Below, piece after piece: positions 23,800-34,852 of a stretch of 64,000 nucleotides of DNA. The position numbers and the translations under genes were made by a program. Numbering within the stretch: position 1 is the stretch's first letter; every line of letters starts with the position of its first letter. The DNA comes from Rhynchospora pubera (lineage: Eukaryota; Streptophyta; Magnoliopsida; Poales; Cyperaceae), in contig CM051460.1 of assembly GCA_028095005.1 (NCBI GenBank), positions 75,719,676-75,783,675 on the forward strand. The letters run 5' to 3'. The notes under the pieces are model-generated. The model worked only from the letters and a program-made list of their open reading frames with translations, was not told where the DNA came from and ran no database searches.

Positions 23800-25221
23800 G
23801 TATGCTTCTGTTTCAATAATTCTTTTTGTTCGATTTTTCTTTTTATATTTGCTTTGTAAATTCCATCATTTTGATTCTAATTATTGTTCTCACATTTACC
23901 TGCTGAAACTAGTATAGTGTTTTTATACAGACAATGTACTGTTATCTATTGTTTGGCAATTCTTGGTACGTACTTCCCTTCAATATTAAAATTATAATAA
24001 TCATTGTTCATGTTCTGAAATTTGTTATATGTTGAGTGATGACATTTCTAAAATTGGTTTTGGAGCATCATTGCTGTCATAATAACCCTGTTCTTTTGGA
24101 TAACTATATTGTTTGTTTTAAGTTCTATATAATGAGTAATGATTCATGGTGTGCCCAGCGGAGGTTATTATGGCACTCAAATGGCGCATACTGACAAAGA
24201 TAAAAAGTACCAACTTGATTATTTTGCTTGCTAATGAGATAGTTTTCATTACGTCTTCTTCTTTCTTGTGATCACAATTTATTCTAATTACCTATCTTTA
24301 TTATTTTAATCATGTTCTGGTTCTGGTTTGTTTCTTGAGAAAATGAGGGACCAAATCAGAACTAAGGAACTGAGGACCTGATAACTACGAAAATGAATTG
24401 AAACAAATCTTTAGAAAATCTTATTAGCCCTGATGTTAAGGCTCAGTTGCTGATCTAACCAGTTAGCCCAGGTCAAACACTTTTCTTTTGGTCTATCTGT
24501 ATTGAAATTTTTGGTTTTGCTTTCCCTTTTCTTTTTTTTTTTTTAAACAAATTTGGCCGAAAGGAATAATTAATGTTTGTTACAATCTGCTGCTTATTTG
24601 ACAGCTCTTGAATGGCTTTATCAAAACTCATTGGCCATGCAGATGCTTATTCAGCAAGGTACTTTCTTTTTTTTTTCCTTCTTCTTTGATAAACAAGTGT
24701 TATTATGCCATGTTATTCGTTTCCTTTGCTTTTCTTATTCGTTACAGTGGATCCAAAGTGTATATATGGTAAATGAGGGCGGCGATAGTTTCGGAGCTGG
24801 ACCTCAGACAAGGACAAGGTAATTAATCTCTTTCTGCTCTGCCATGCTGGGAGGTTTGTAGTGTTAATTTTTGTTTGTTCTTAATCTAGGCATAAGAAGG
24901 TTCTGATAGAATTTGTTTGTTACTTGTTTTGTCTTGAAGGTTGATGTAGATTAGTCAGCGCATCAGGATTATGGCTATGTTAGTGGGCTCTTTTTCCAAA
25001 GTCAATTAGTGCTTTTTTAATAACTGCAACATGGTTTTCTGAGCTTAAAATTCTAGTTTGAACGGTTTGTGAACCTTTCTGTCCAACTCTTCTATGATTT
25101 CTACCTTTAAAAAGGTGCTATGACCTCAACAAATAATTTGGTGCTTTGTCATGCGGCAGCGTTTTCCTTTCCACTCAGTTTAGGCCTGTCCTGAATGACC
25201 GACCATGTTTTTCCTTTACAG

Positions 25222-26243
25222 GACTAGAAGGGGCAGCCCAAGCGGAAGTCCTGGTGGTGACAGTCCTGAGGGCAGTGACCGCAAGCGATTGCGTAAGCCG
25301 TACAACACTAAGACATTCACGGTGGAGCTTATCTTTGGTAAAAGGATACCAATGTCTGCAATTACCCAGTCCGTGAAGGGGGCGTGAGTTTGAGAACACT
25401 CAAGAGGCCGTTAGGGTGCTTGATATCATCCTCTGCCAACAATCTGCAGCTCATTATGCCCGAAAAATTCTTTCCCCCTCCCTTTTTTCTCTTTGAAATA
25501 TATTTATGCTTTGAAATTTGAAAATAATATTGGGTCCTTTTGAATTAAATTACTTTTTATGATTCATGGCTCCTAAGATAGGATGCTGCTAAAGAGGTTA
25601 AACTACTTCAAATGACATTAGAATGCATGATGTATTTGCCATTTTACTGTGTCTGCAATATTGAGCTGAATTCAGATTAGGGGTAATGCGATAGGACACA
25701 ACGGGTCCTTCCTTGACTTTTTGTTTGGTTCGGTTGAAGTATCAGAAACTGAAAATAATCGACACACCCTAAGAGCTATTAGTTAGCTAAGACTCTTTAT
25801 AAGAACAATTGCTAACATTTGTTTATGCATGACACTTTTGTTGATTTCTTTCTATGGCAGGGGATGTCTATTGGTTCGTCAGTCCTTCCATAACCACCCA
25901 AACAGTCTTGTTGATCTGGGAGGTGGTGTCATGGGATGCCGTGTGTTTCACTCTAGTTTCTGTACCACCCAGAGTGGTTTCTCTGTTAACAATGGTAATC
26001 TACTCCATTTGTTTAGCTAGTTGCTCTGCTCGTACATCTATATCCCTATCAACTTGTTTCTGTTTTACATTCTAGCTTTCTAGCTTTATAAAATAACTCA
26101 TTGACTGGTAAGTATTTCTGTTAACCTCACTTTTATGATTTACAGATGTGTCAGCCACCATGTTTGTCAAACCAGGTCCGGTGGTGGATTTTCTTTTGGC
26201 CAACCAGAATGTCAATCATCCGAATGAGATAGATTGGAAGAAG
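25222..26243 (+). pseudogene. AGO4-like: U5 AGO4-like exons (N domain and linker)
   Basis: Exons are at 25,222 onward (same frameshift near 25,377-25,387), 25,861-25,994 and 26,146-26,243. The second AGO remnant starts at 27,068. The arginine codon of RQQS is changed here (CTCTGCC), a private change. Confidence 0.86.
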
Positions 26244-27616
26244 GTAATTGTTGTTCATAAATATATTTTTTTTAATTTGAACTGTTGATTGATGGTATGT
26301 ATGGACTTGTAGTTCTAATACTCCTTTTGGTAAATAATTTAATATCTGAATGCAATAGCAGGTCCCTCGGATGGACTGTCTAAGAGGACCCACATCCCTT
26401 ATTAAGTTAAGTTTTCTTCTGCTTTCGTGAGATCACAATTCAGTCTAATTACCTTTTTTTTTTGTTTTAATCATGTTCTTGTTTGTTTCTTCGTTTGTTT
26501 GTGCTGCAGATTAACGAAAGAATTAGTGTTCGCCTACTGCTTTGGGCCTTTCGATGGTTTTGTGTGATGGACATGATGCAGATTTAAGTTTACTCACTGC
26601 AAAAAAAATTCAGATAAGTTATTTTGTTGCTTTGCACCTGCATATCTTCAATATTTATTAAGTTGTAGGAAATAAATACATCATAGATGAGTAAAAAAAA
26701 AGTACCCACTGTTTTATCCTTTGAAATGTTAATGGTGATATGCTTGCCTTAGGATCCACCGATATTTACCTGTTCAATGTGACCACAATTTATAAGGATA
26801 CAAGTACTTTGTTAACCTTACGTGTATAAATCTTTGGTTCTCAATGTTGTTGACAATTGTTTGCTCAAGTGTGAGTCTGGCTGCCTTGTTATGTGGGTAC
26901 ATCCAACAGATGTAGTTAAGAACTTGTGCTCATTTGAAATTACTTTTTATTTTAGGAATGTTTTGTTTGTTTCTAGGTTTGTTGAAACATTGGGTGAACG
27001 AAATCATCATTGCTTATCTACTTGTTAAGTTTAAACAATAATCCAATTTTTTTTTTCATTTTTGCAGTAAAGTAATAGTGCAGTGAACTGTGAGGAGGCC
27101 TTTCGTGTGCTTGATATCATCCTCCGCCAGCACTCAGCATCTCAGTATACTCAAACTTTACTACCCCCTCATTTTTTTCCTCTTTGAAGTGTATTTCGTT
27201 TTTTAAATGGGATGCCTTAGAATTAGTTATTGTTATTATTCACGGGTCTTTGAAAAGGGTACTGCCTGAAACTTCATACTTCTTCAAATTACATCATATT
27301 TTACATCTGTGATGTATTTGCCATCTTTTCTTGTCTGCGATACTAAGAAATGTTAATAAAAGGCTCCAATGTATCCATCTACCGCCACAAATAGGTCGAC
27401 AATTATTGTACCTTCTGGTGGCGTTGGGTGGTTTCTGGAACTGTTCAATTATTAATGTTGAGACAGATGAGAGAGAGATTGTCAGCAAGGTACTCAGGCT
27501 TGGCTGGAAAGAATGTTCCTTTTCCCGGTCTAATTTGGTTTTGCTTTTTTGGGTTATTCTCGTTTTTGCAAAAGGGCCCTCGAAATTCAGCAAATTTTCA
27601 CTACGGGAAAAAGGAC

Positions 27617-27920
27617 CTTCTGTAACGGCACTTCTGTAACGGTTATTGAAATAACCGTTACAGAATAGTGAGGCATTAGGCGGGAAAATAGACGCCACAA
27701 ATCTGTAACGGTTATTATGAAACAACCGTAATAACATTTCCGTCATGGTCAGGGAAAAAAATGCATCAACCTTCTTTAACGGTTGTTGGATAATAACCGT
27801 TACAGATTTATTATATTCTGTAACGGTTATTATCCAACAACCGTTACATAGAGGCAAATAATTTTGTTTTTATTTTTTTAGTGATTCTGTAACGGTTATT
27901 TGGAAATAACCGTTACAGAA
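27617..27920. repeat. CACTA left subterminal hairpin array
   Basis: Several inverted pairs of TCTGTAACGGTTATT and AATAACCGTTACAGA occur, with short spacers of 3 to 6 bases or longer ones. Clear ones lie around 27,640-27,665, 27,700-27,735, 27,770-27,850 and 27,887-27,920. Confidence 0.85.
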
Positions 27921-28273
27921 AGGTTATGTATAAATAAAATATCATCCTCACTCATCTAACTCTCAGTCGCGCGCACTTTTCAACATTCAAACGGATCAGA
28001 AGTTCAAAGTATATTTTCATGAACTCCTCTTTATTTAAATTATTTTGCATTTCGTTAATAATTTGAATATATATAGGCATCAATTTCGTTCATATAGTAA
28101 ACGTCATCAAGTAGTAGCTAGCAATAATACACAGATCAGGTGAGAAAAGGAAGAGAGTGAAGGCAAAGTAAAGAAGAATGCTCTTTGTTGATATTCCAAG
28201 AAGAAAATTTAAGGATTACAGCCATAAAGCATACAGAGCTAAACAAAAAATTTAAGACAAAGAGAAGAAGCAC

Positions 28274-29194
28274 TTAGAACTGCTGTACATTAAAGGAGGC
28301 ATTAATAGCATTAAAGAACCAAGGCAGAAAACTTGAAGAGGCAATGGCTAAAAAGGGATCACCAGTAGCACAATGTACTGGCAAGGAGACACCAGAAGCT
28401 GATCCAGTAGGAGGAGCAACAGAAGCTGATTCAGTAGAAGTTGAATCGGTGTCAGTCGATGGTGGTGGAGGAGGTGGTGGAGGAGGTGGAGGAGGCACCC
28501 AAGGCCTGCCGGGGCCTACAAAAGGTGGTTCAGTGGGCCCTCCAACTTGTTCAAAACCTTCAATATGTACCCTAGCTCTGGCAGCTCGAGGGTCTGCAGA
28601 GATAACCAAATGATGAGGGATCTCTGAGGGATGAGCTCCTTTAATAAGCAAACGCAAATGAAGGAAGATCCCATCAGAGAAGTGAGGAGCAGTGAAAATT
28701 GGATAACCAAACCCAGACACCAGCATGTTAATGGCACTTCTATTCCAGAGATGAAGAGGGGGACCAGTAATTCTGATTCTGGTACGATAAAGAGGAGGTT
28801 CATAAACTGTACCAGCACGCTCAGTCCACCTTGTTAGAACCAATCTAACATTCTGCAGGTAAATGACACCTAGGCTGCAGATTTCATTCCTGACCCCTGG
28901 ATTTGGGCAAACCAGAAGAAAATCTCCAGAGGTTGGGTGCACTGGAGAGAGACGATACTGGTGAACTGCAAAACCAAACTGACGTGCAAGTCTGAATCCC
29001 AAGCGGTGCTCAAGATCAGGCGGAAGTAATCCTTCTGCTTGGAATGTAACAATCGCCGCTCTGTGCAGAACTTCATTTTCAGGGTCAAGATCTTGTATAG
29101 GAGAGTAAAACACATTTAAATGATCAGGTCTGAGATCTTCAAACTCAGCAGCACTGTTCATAGGCACAAATTGCCAATCATGAAGGTTTGCCAT
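28274..29194 (-). CDS. CACTA cargo gene 1: 306-aa DUF4283/gag-like protein
   Basis: One uninterrupted frame of 306 codons runs from ATG (MANLHDWQFVP) to a stop after FNVQQF. The middle (roughly residues 85-165) has the pattern of plant DUF4283-type, gag-like RNA-binding modules: FLLVCPN...GVRNEI, then NVRLVLTRWTERAGT, then a hydrophobic PPLHLWN-type segment. A run of about 12 prolines follows near residue 235, then a Ser/Thr-rich linker and a hydrophobic C-terminus. Upstream, the minus strand at about 29,332-29,362 encodes CLVCLKFGHNCQ, which resembles an imperfect CCHC zinc knuckle and suggests a gag-like ancestry. The family assignment is by pattern only. The frame is intact, so it may be expressed, but no function is claimed. 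Confidence 0.6.
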   Translation of the reverse strand: MANLHDWQFVPMNSAAEFEDLRPDHLNVFYSPIQDLDPENEVLHRAAIVTFQAEGLLPPDLEHRLGFRLARQFGFAVHQYRLSPVHPTSGDFLLVCPNPGVRNEICSLGVIYLQNVRLVLTRWTERAGTVYEPPLYRTRIRITGPPLHLWNRSAINMLVSGFGYPIFTAPHFSDGIFLHLRLLIKGAHPSEIPHHLVISADPRAARARVHIEGFEQVGGPTEPPFVGPGRPWVPPPPPPPPPPPPSTDTDSTSTESASVAPPTGSASGVSLPVHCATGDPFLAIASSSFLPWFFNAINASFNVQQF

Positions 29195-29208
29195 ATCTGA
29201 AGAAAGAA

Positions 29209-29664
29209 CTAAAAAGGAGGAGAAGTGGAAGAGGCAGCAAGAGGGGATTGAGTATTAATAGATGGGGGAGGGAGAGGAGAAGGCAAAGAGATTAAAGGAA
29301 GAATTGAAGAAGTTCTCTGACAATTATGACCAAATTTAAGACAAACCAAGCACCTCTTCGGAAGACTACAACTTGATTCAGGTGTTCTGATATTGAGATT
29401 CTGATATTGATGATTCAGGTACGTTCTGACAAAATTTAAGACAAACCAAGCACTTCTATCTAAGCTATTAATGATATTGAGATTCTGATATTGTACGATT
29501 CTGATATTGAGATTCTGATTTGATTGATACTTGTGAGGCAAACTAAATACTTTGTTTATTGTTTGTGTAATATGCATGATTATATATATGTTTGATATAT
29601 GTGTGATATGCTGCATGTGTTTAATGTAAATTGGGTACCAATCTGGTACCAATTCGGCTAGCAA
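29209..29664 (-). pseudogene. Zinc-knuckle-like gag remnant upstream of cargo gene 1
   Basis: An open minus-strand frame contains RCLVCLKFGHNCQ (half of a CCHC knuckle). A degenerate second copy of the same stretch (WFVLNFVRT) lies about 110 bases away in a small local duplication (AAATTTAAGACAAACCAAGC at about 29,332 and 29,425). It is Ser/Pro-rich afterwards and stops just before cargo gene 1. Read-through or splicing could join it to cargo gene 1, but this cannot be decided here. Confidence 0.35.
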
Positions 29665-29880
29665 ATTGGGCTAGCCAATCAAACAGGCGAAACACAAAAA
29701 AAAGGACCTTCTGTAACGGTTATTAAGGAATAACCGTTACAGAATATTATAATTTCATTTTTTTTATTATAAACATTATCTGTATCGGTTATTACCTAAT
29801 AACCGTTACAGAAGCCAATCTTCTGTAATAAGTCTTCTGTAACGGTTTGTTTAAATAACCGTTACAGAAAGGTTATGTAT
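29590..29880. repeat. Internal copy of the CACTA right subterminal zone
   Basis: The stretch TGTAAATTGGGTACCAATC...AGCAAATTGGGCTAGCCAAT, followed by AAGGACCTTCTGTAACGG and hairpin repeats, recurs at about 32,670-32,920 in the same orientation. The element therefore contains one end-like zone in its middle, as if two related elements had been joined. Confidence 0.8.
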
Positions 29881-30575
29881 TTAGGTTAAGTCTTCCCAGC
29901 CGCATTCCTTTCTCTCTTCTTTTCATTTTATTCAAAGAAATACCTCTCTTATTTATTTCGGTTTTTTCATGAGAACGAGAGCAGATTCAACGGATCGATC
30001 GAAAGAACGAGAAGGAGAGCAGATTCAACGGATCGATCGAAAGAACGACAAGGAGAAGGAGAGCAGATTCAACGAATCGATCGAAAACTGGATAATTTTA
30101 TATTTCTTCGGTACTTTCATAAACTCCTCTTTTTTCATATATATGCGATTTAGGGTTAACTGCTTTTTTTCCTTTTGCTTTTAAGTTGTAATTGACAAAT
30201 AATTGAGCTTAATAATTGAGCTGAATTACGGTTGACAAACAATGCAATTTACATAGGCTGACAAACAATGCTATGGTCAATAGTGTCTGCCAATTGCATA
30301 CCAGAGGTGTACATGAAGAAATTTTGTGTGTTAAGTTTTGAATTTCTCCTTGCATATGTATTATTGACCTCTGGTATGCGCATGAATCAAATTGCCTGTT
30401 GGCCACAAATGTCAAATGTCAATAGAAACCTTTCTACTAAAGAGCAATTTATATTGTTTCAAGCTTGATTCTGTATCTAAACATCACAAACATACATCTA
30501 AACATCACACAATTCTTGCCATTAACAGTACAATACAACAATAAATAACTGAGAAGTAAAAAAAAAGGGCAGCAT

Positions 30576-32434
30576 CTAGGTAGAGGATGTGTCATCAGTG
30601 GAGCCATTGCTCTTCTTTGCTGCTTCCTGCTTCTTTGCCAAATCCATGAAGGTTTTTTCCATGTCTGTTTTCAAGTCAGTGCAATTATTGAAAAAGTTAA
30701 ATGTATATTTATGTAGAGCTATTCTCTAAACTAGGATTTATGTAGAGCTATTCTCTAAACTAGGATTTATGTATTCTCTAAACTAGGATTTATGTATTCT
30801 CTAAACTAGGATTTATGTAGGATTTAAACTATAGAAGTTATTTAGGGCTTTTGAACATATTGTCTAGAAAGAAGCTATTCTCTAAACTAGGATTTATGTA
30901 GAGCTATTCTCTAAACTAGGATTTATGTATTCTCTAAACTAGGATTTATGTATTCTCTAAACTAGGATTTATGTAGGATTTAAACTATAGAAGTTATTTA
31001 GGGCTTTTGAACATATTGTCTAGAAAGAAGCTATTCTCTAAACTAGGATTTATGTAGAGCTATTCTCTAAACTAGGATTTATGTATTCTCTAAACTAGGA
31101 TTTATGTATTCTCTAAACTAGGATTTATGTAGGATTTAAACTATAGAAGTTATTTAGGGCTTTTGAACATATTGTCTAGAAAGAAGCTATTCTCTAAGCT
31201 ATTTAGGACTTCTGCACATATTGTTACTAGAAAGAAATGTAGAGTTACCTTCTGTGGAGAATGACATCTTGCTGGGCTCCTCTGAGGGTGTCTTCATGAG
31301 TTCATCGACTGATTGGTCCTCAGTAGGAGTTGTATTGTCACTCTCTGTGTCAGTTTTTTCATCCTCATCAGTATCAGTCTCCTGAGAGCTTAGGTTGAAC
31401 CCAGGGGGTACACTGGGCCCACTGGTGTGCCCTGGGCCCTCATGTTGAGCTCTGTGGCTCTCTTTCCTAGCCTGTTTCATCTCCTTCCTGAACTGTGCCT
31501 CAAGATCTTCTTGTACTCTTTTTCCTTTAGAAGTAGAGCTTGTAGGTTTGATTATTCTGGTGTCTCCAATGAGAACTCCTGTCTCCTTAGTTCTGCTTCC
31601 TCCCTTGGTTTGTGATCTAGTAATCATTGAGGGGATGACCTCATCTATCTTCCTTTTTTTTGCTTGAGTATTATTGGGGGTTGTGGTTTTTGCAGCCTTT
31701 TTCTTTGCTTTTCTCTTGCTCTGTCGCATGGTTGTAGTACTGCCAGAATCAACCCTATCAGGTGGATTGATACTTTGCAGTCTTGCCTCATCAGCAGGGG
31801 ACCATTCAATCCTAGGCAAAGCTTTGATGTATTCATGACGTGGGTTTCTGATTTGTGGTTCCTCAACTACGTATTGAACACGAAGTAGGTCAATTTTTCC
31901 ATTTCTTCTGTGTAATTCAAATGCACGAGAGGCTGGTATTCTATCCCTATGTTCAACCAATACTTCTACTCTAGCAAATCTGGCATCTATACCCATGTAT
32001 GTTGGTGCATCAGCATGTAAAACTGTACCAAAAGGGAAAAAGATGTTTGCTCCATACCATGAGCACCATCCAAATGGAAGATCAGCAATTCTTACCCATA
32101 GCCTCACACTATCTGCTCTGGGGTCTAGTTCCCTTGGAGGATCAATGAGGATGGGAAATGGCCGCCTCATGTTGTTTCCATATGTGATTTCAATAGTGCC
32201 TTTTCTAAACATCTCATCGCGCCATTGCTCAGAGGGGCCGATGATGAGAAATCGGTTTTCTAGGAGTGTTGTCACTCTGTGTTGTCCTGCAGGGAGGCGT
32301 CTTCTCATCTCTATCATGACATCAAGCAAAGTTACACCTTCCATGGTTTGGATGACAATGGATTTGGTGATCTCTGCACTGGCCGGAGCAGTGATGTCGT
32401 CTTCATCAACTCTGATGGGATCAAAGTTTTCCAT
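30576..32434 (-). CDS. CACTA cargo gene 2: spliced 424-aa DUF4283-like protein
   Basis: Exon 1 (32,434-31,249) starts MENFDPIRVDEDDITAPA. Residues about 20-180 follow the DUF4283 pattern (a VTTLLENRFLIIGPSEQWRD-type beta region, then RLWVRIADLPFGW, then ARFARVEVLVEHRDRIP). A basic stretch (KRKAKKKAAK), MITRSQTK and an acidic Ser/Thr-rich tail follow. A donor (GAAG|GTAACT, 31,249/31,248) and an acceptor (AACAG|ACATGG, 30,665/30,664) define a 584-bp intron. Exon 2 (30,664-30,576) continues in phase with DMEKTFMDLAKKQEAAKK to a stop after DTSST. Without splicing the frame would end at 31,199. The intron contains a 156-bp tandem repeat. The splice model is inferred from sites and phase; the function is unknown. 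Confidence 0.6.
30713..31195. repeat. Three-copy 156-bp tandem repeat with a ~23-bp sub-monomer
   Basis: The landmark GATTTAAACTATAGAAGTT starts at 30,821, 30,977 and 31,133, giving an exact 156-bp period. Within each period TATTCTCTAAACTAGGATTT recurs four times. The array lies entirely in the predicted intron of cargo gene 2. The copies look identical, so it expanded recently. Confidence 0.93.
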
Positions 32435-32669
32435 GGTTGGTTTTTGAGTAGAGAGATAGGAGGGAGAAGTGAGAAATTAGTTTGAAACTGAAAAGGCGTG
32501 GGGTTCTACAGTTTGGTCATTTATAGTAGAAATGAGTTTGAAACTGAAAATATGAAGAGTTGCGTGCTTTAATTTGAATTGTAATCATATGAAGAGTTGC
32601 GTGCTTTAATGAGTGTTCAGATAAGCATCTCTTGGAGTACTGGATTGAATTGTAACAGTATGCTGCATG

Positions 32670-33168
32670 TGTTATCTAATGTAAATTGGGTACCAATTTG
32701 GTACCAATTCGGCTAGCAAATTGGGCTAGCCAAATCAAAAAAAGCGAAACAAAAAAAAGGACCTTCTGTAACGGTTATTAAGGAATAACCGTTACAGAAT
32801 ATTATAATTTCATTTTTTTTTATTATAAACATTATCTGTAACGGTTATTAGAGAATAACCGTTACAGAAGAGTGGCTTCTGTAACGGTTATTAGAGAATA
32901 ACCGTTACACATGTTCTCCAAAAAGCTGTACCAGATTTCCCTTGCATAATACTATAACGGTTATTAGATAATAACCGTTACAGAAGAGTGGCTTCTGTAA
33001 CGGTTATTAGAGAATAACCGTTACACATGTTCTCCAAAAAGCTATACCAGATTTCCCTTGCATTATACTATAACGGTTATTAGATAATAACCGTTACAGA
33101 AGATTGGCTACAGTAACGTTTCGTGTACCGTTACAGAAGTCTTTTATTAACCGTTACAGAAGCCAAAA
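32670..33168. repeat. CACTA right subterminal hairpin array
   Basis: At least five inverted pairs built on TCTGTAACGGTTATT and AATAACCGTTACAGA occur. There is also a local direct repeat of about 122 bp (ACGGTTATTAGAGAATAACC then ATGTTCTCCAAAAAGCT, at about 32,884 and 33,000). Confidence 0.88.
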
Positions 33169-34852
33169 TTTCGCGTAGTGTTTGGTGGGTACTTTTTGCA
33201 AAAGGAGAGTTCTTCTGGAGATTAATGTCAGAAATTTTTGCAAAATTAAGAAGTCATGTGTGTAAAAGCTGTTTTTGCTTATTTTATTTTATCTTCTTTT
33301 GCAATTTTGCTAAGCCTTTGGTTCTAGATCTTTGTTAGCTTGCCTAAGTTGTTCAATTTTACTGTTTATTTGGCATATTAGGTCTTTTTCTTTGATGCTG
33401 GCGTGAATAAAAGAGGACACTTTTTGAAGGTATGCTTCTGTTTCAATAATTCTTTTTGTTCGATTTTTCTTTTTATATTTGCTTTGTAAATTCCATCATT
33501 TTGATTCTAATTATTGTTCTCACATTTACCTGCTGAAACTAGTATAGTGTTTTTATACAGACAATGTACTGTTATCTATTGTTTGGCAATTGTTGGTACG
33601 TACTTCCCTTCAATATTAAAATTATAATAATCATTGTTCATGTTCTGAAATTTGTTATATGTTGAGTGATGACATTTCTAAAATTGGTTTTGGAGCATCA
33701 TTGCTGTCATAATAACCATGTTCTTTTGGATAACTATATTGTTTGTTTTAAGTTCTATATAATGAGTAATGATTCATGGTGTGCCCAGCGGAGGTTATTA
33801 TGGCACTCAAATGGCGCATACTGACAAAGATAAAAAGTACCAACTTGATTATTTTGCTTGCTAATGAGATAGTTTTCATTACGTCTTCTTCTTTCTTGTG
33901 ATCACAATTTATTCTAATTACCTATCTTTATTATTTTAATCATGTTCTGGTTCTGGTTTGTTTCTTGAGAAAATGAGGGACCAAATCAGAACTAAGGAAC
34001 TGAGGACCTGATAACTACGAAAATGAATTGAAACAAATCTTTAGAAAATCTTATTAGCCCTGATGTTAAGGCTCAGTTGCTGATCTAACCAGTTAGCCCA
34101 GGTCAAACACTTTTCTTTTGGTCTATCTGTATTGAAATTTTTGGTTTTGCTTTCCCTTTTCTTTTTTTTTTTTTAAACAAATTTGGCCGAAAGGAATAAT
34201 TAATGTTTGTTACAATCTGCTGCTTATTTGACAGCTCTTGAATGGCTTTATCAAAACTCATTGGCCATGCAGATGCTTATTCAGCAAGGTACTTTCTTTT
34301 TTTTTTTCCTTCTTCTTTGATAAACAAGTGTTATTATGCCATGTTATTCGTTTCCTTTGCTTTTCTTATTCGTTACAGTGGATCCAAAGTGTATATATGG
34401 TAAATGAGGGCGGCGATAGTTTCGGAGCTGGACCTCAGACAAGGACAAGGTAATTAATCTCTTTCTGCTCTGCCATGCTGGGAGGTTTGTAGTGTTAATT
34501 TTTGTTTGTTCTTAATCTAGGCATAAGAAGGTTCTGATAGAATTTGTTTGTTACTTGTTTTGTCTTGAAGGTTGATGTAGATTAGTCAGCGCATCAGGAT
34601 TATGGCTATGTTAGTGGGCTCTTTTTCCAAAGTCAATTAGTGCTTTTTTAATAACTGCAACATGGTTTTCTGAGCTTAAAATTCTAGTTTGAACGGTTTG
34701 TGAACCTTTCTGTCCAACTCTTCTATGATTTCTACCTTTAAAAAGGTGCTATGACCTCAACAAATAATTTGGTGCTTTGTCATGCGGCAGCGTTTTCCTT
34801 TCCACTCAGTTTAGGCCTGTCCTGAATGACCGACCATGTTTTTCCTTTACAG

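Larger units (their letters stand above)
20801..24848 (+). repeat. Array unit U4 (4,048 bp)
   Basis: It has the same junctions as U2 and U3. It shares the variant AATTCTTGGTACG (near 23,958) with U3 (near 19,911), whereas U1, U2 and U5 have AATTGTTGGTACG. This suggests that U3 and U4 are sister copies, or that conversion occurred between them. Confidence 0.95.
27599..33180. mobile_element. Non-autonomous CACTA (En/Spm-type) DNA transposon
   Basis: The element starts CACTACGGGAAA and ends TTTCGCGTAGTG. These terminal inverted repeats match at 11 of 12 positions and carry the diagnostic CACTA ends. The host flanks read AAATTTT before and TTTGGTGGG after. Uninterrupted units read AAATTTTGGTGGG, so the target duplication is TTT (3 bp), as expected for the superfamily. 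Both subterminal zones are packed with copies of CTGTAACGGTTATT in both orientations, the kind of array a CACTA transposase binds. No TnpD-type transposase was recognised inside; instead there are two minus-strand genes of other origin. The clean ends and duplication imply a recent insertion. Confidence 0.93.
27454..33429 (+). pseudogene. PURA1-like: U5 PUR-alpha-like exons split by the CACTA insertion
   Basis: The upstream in-phase piece (ending at about 27,489) and the PUR-signature exon (33,382-33,429) are separated by the 5.58-kb CACTA element. The insertion lies in what is intron-like sequence of the other units, so the exon itself is unchanged. Confidence 0.6.
24849..34479 (+). repeat. 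Array unit U5, interrupted by a CACTA element
   Basis: It is 9,631 bp long. Removing the 5,582-bp CACTA insertion and one 3-bp target duplicate leaves about 4,046 bp, the normal unit length. Outside the insertion it is nearly identical to its neighbours, with a 3-bp deletion near 26,113 and a few substitutions (GTGAACC near 25,069, CTCTGCC near 25,431). Confidence 0.95.

Noticed and set aside
27294..27857. 187-codon minus-strand open frame
   Set aside because: It runs from array sequence across the CACTA junction into its hairpin repeats, so it is a chance frame created by the insertion.
28344..28613. Plus-strand 89-codon open frame with a poly-Gly run
   Set aside because: It is the antisense of the poly-Pro stretch of cargo gene 1; the minus frame is far longer and better structured.
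27599..33180. LTR retrotransposon or LINE
   Set aside because: The gag-like cargo suggested it, but there are no LTRs, reverse transcriptase or poly-A tail, while CACTA ends and the 3-bp duplication are exact.
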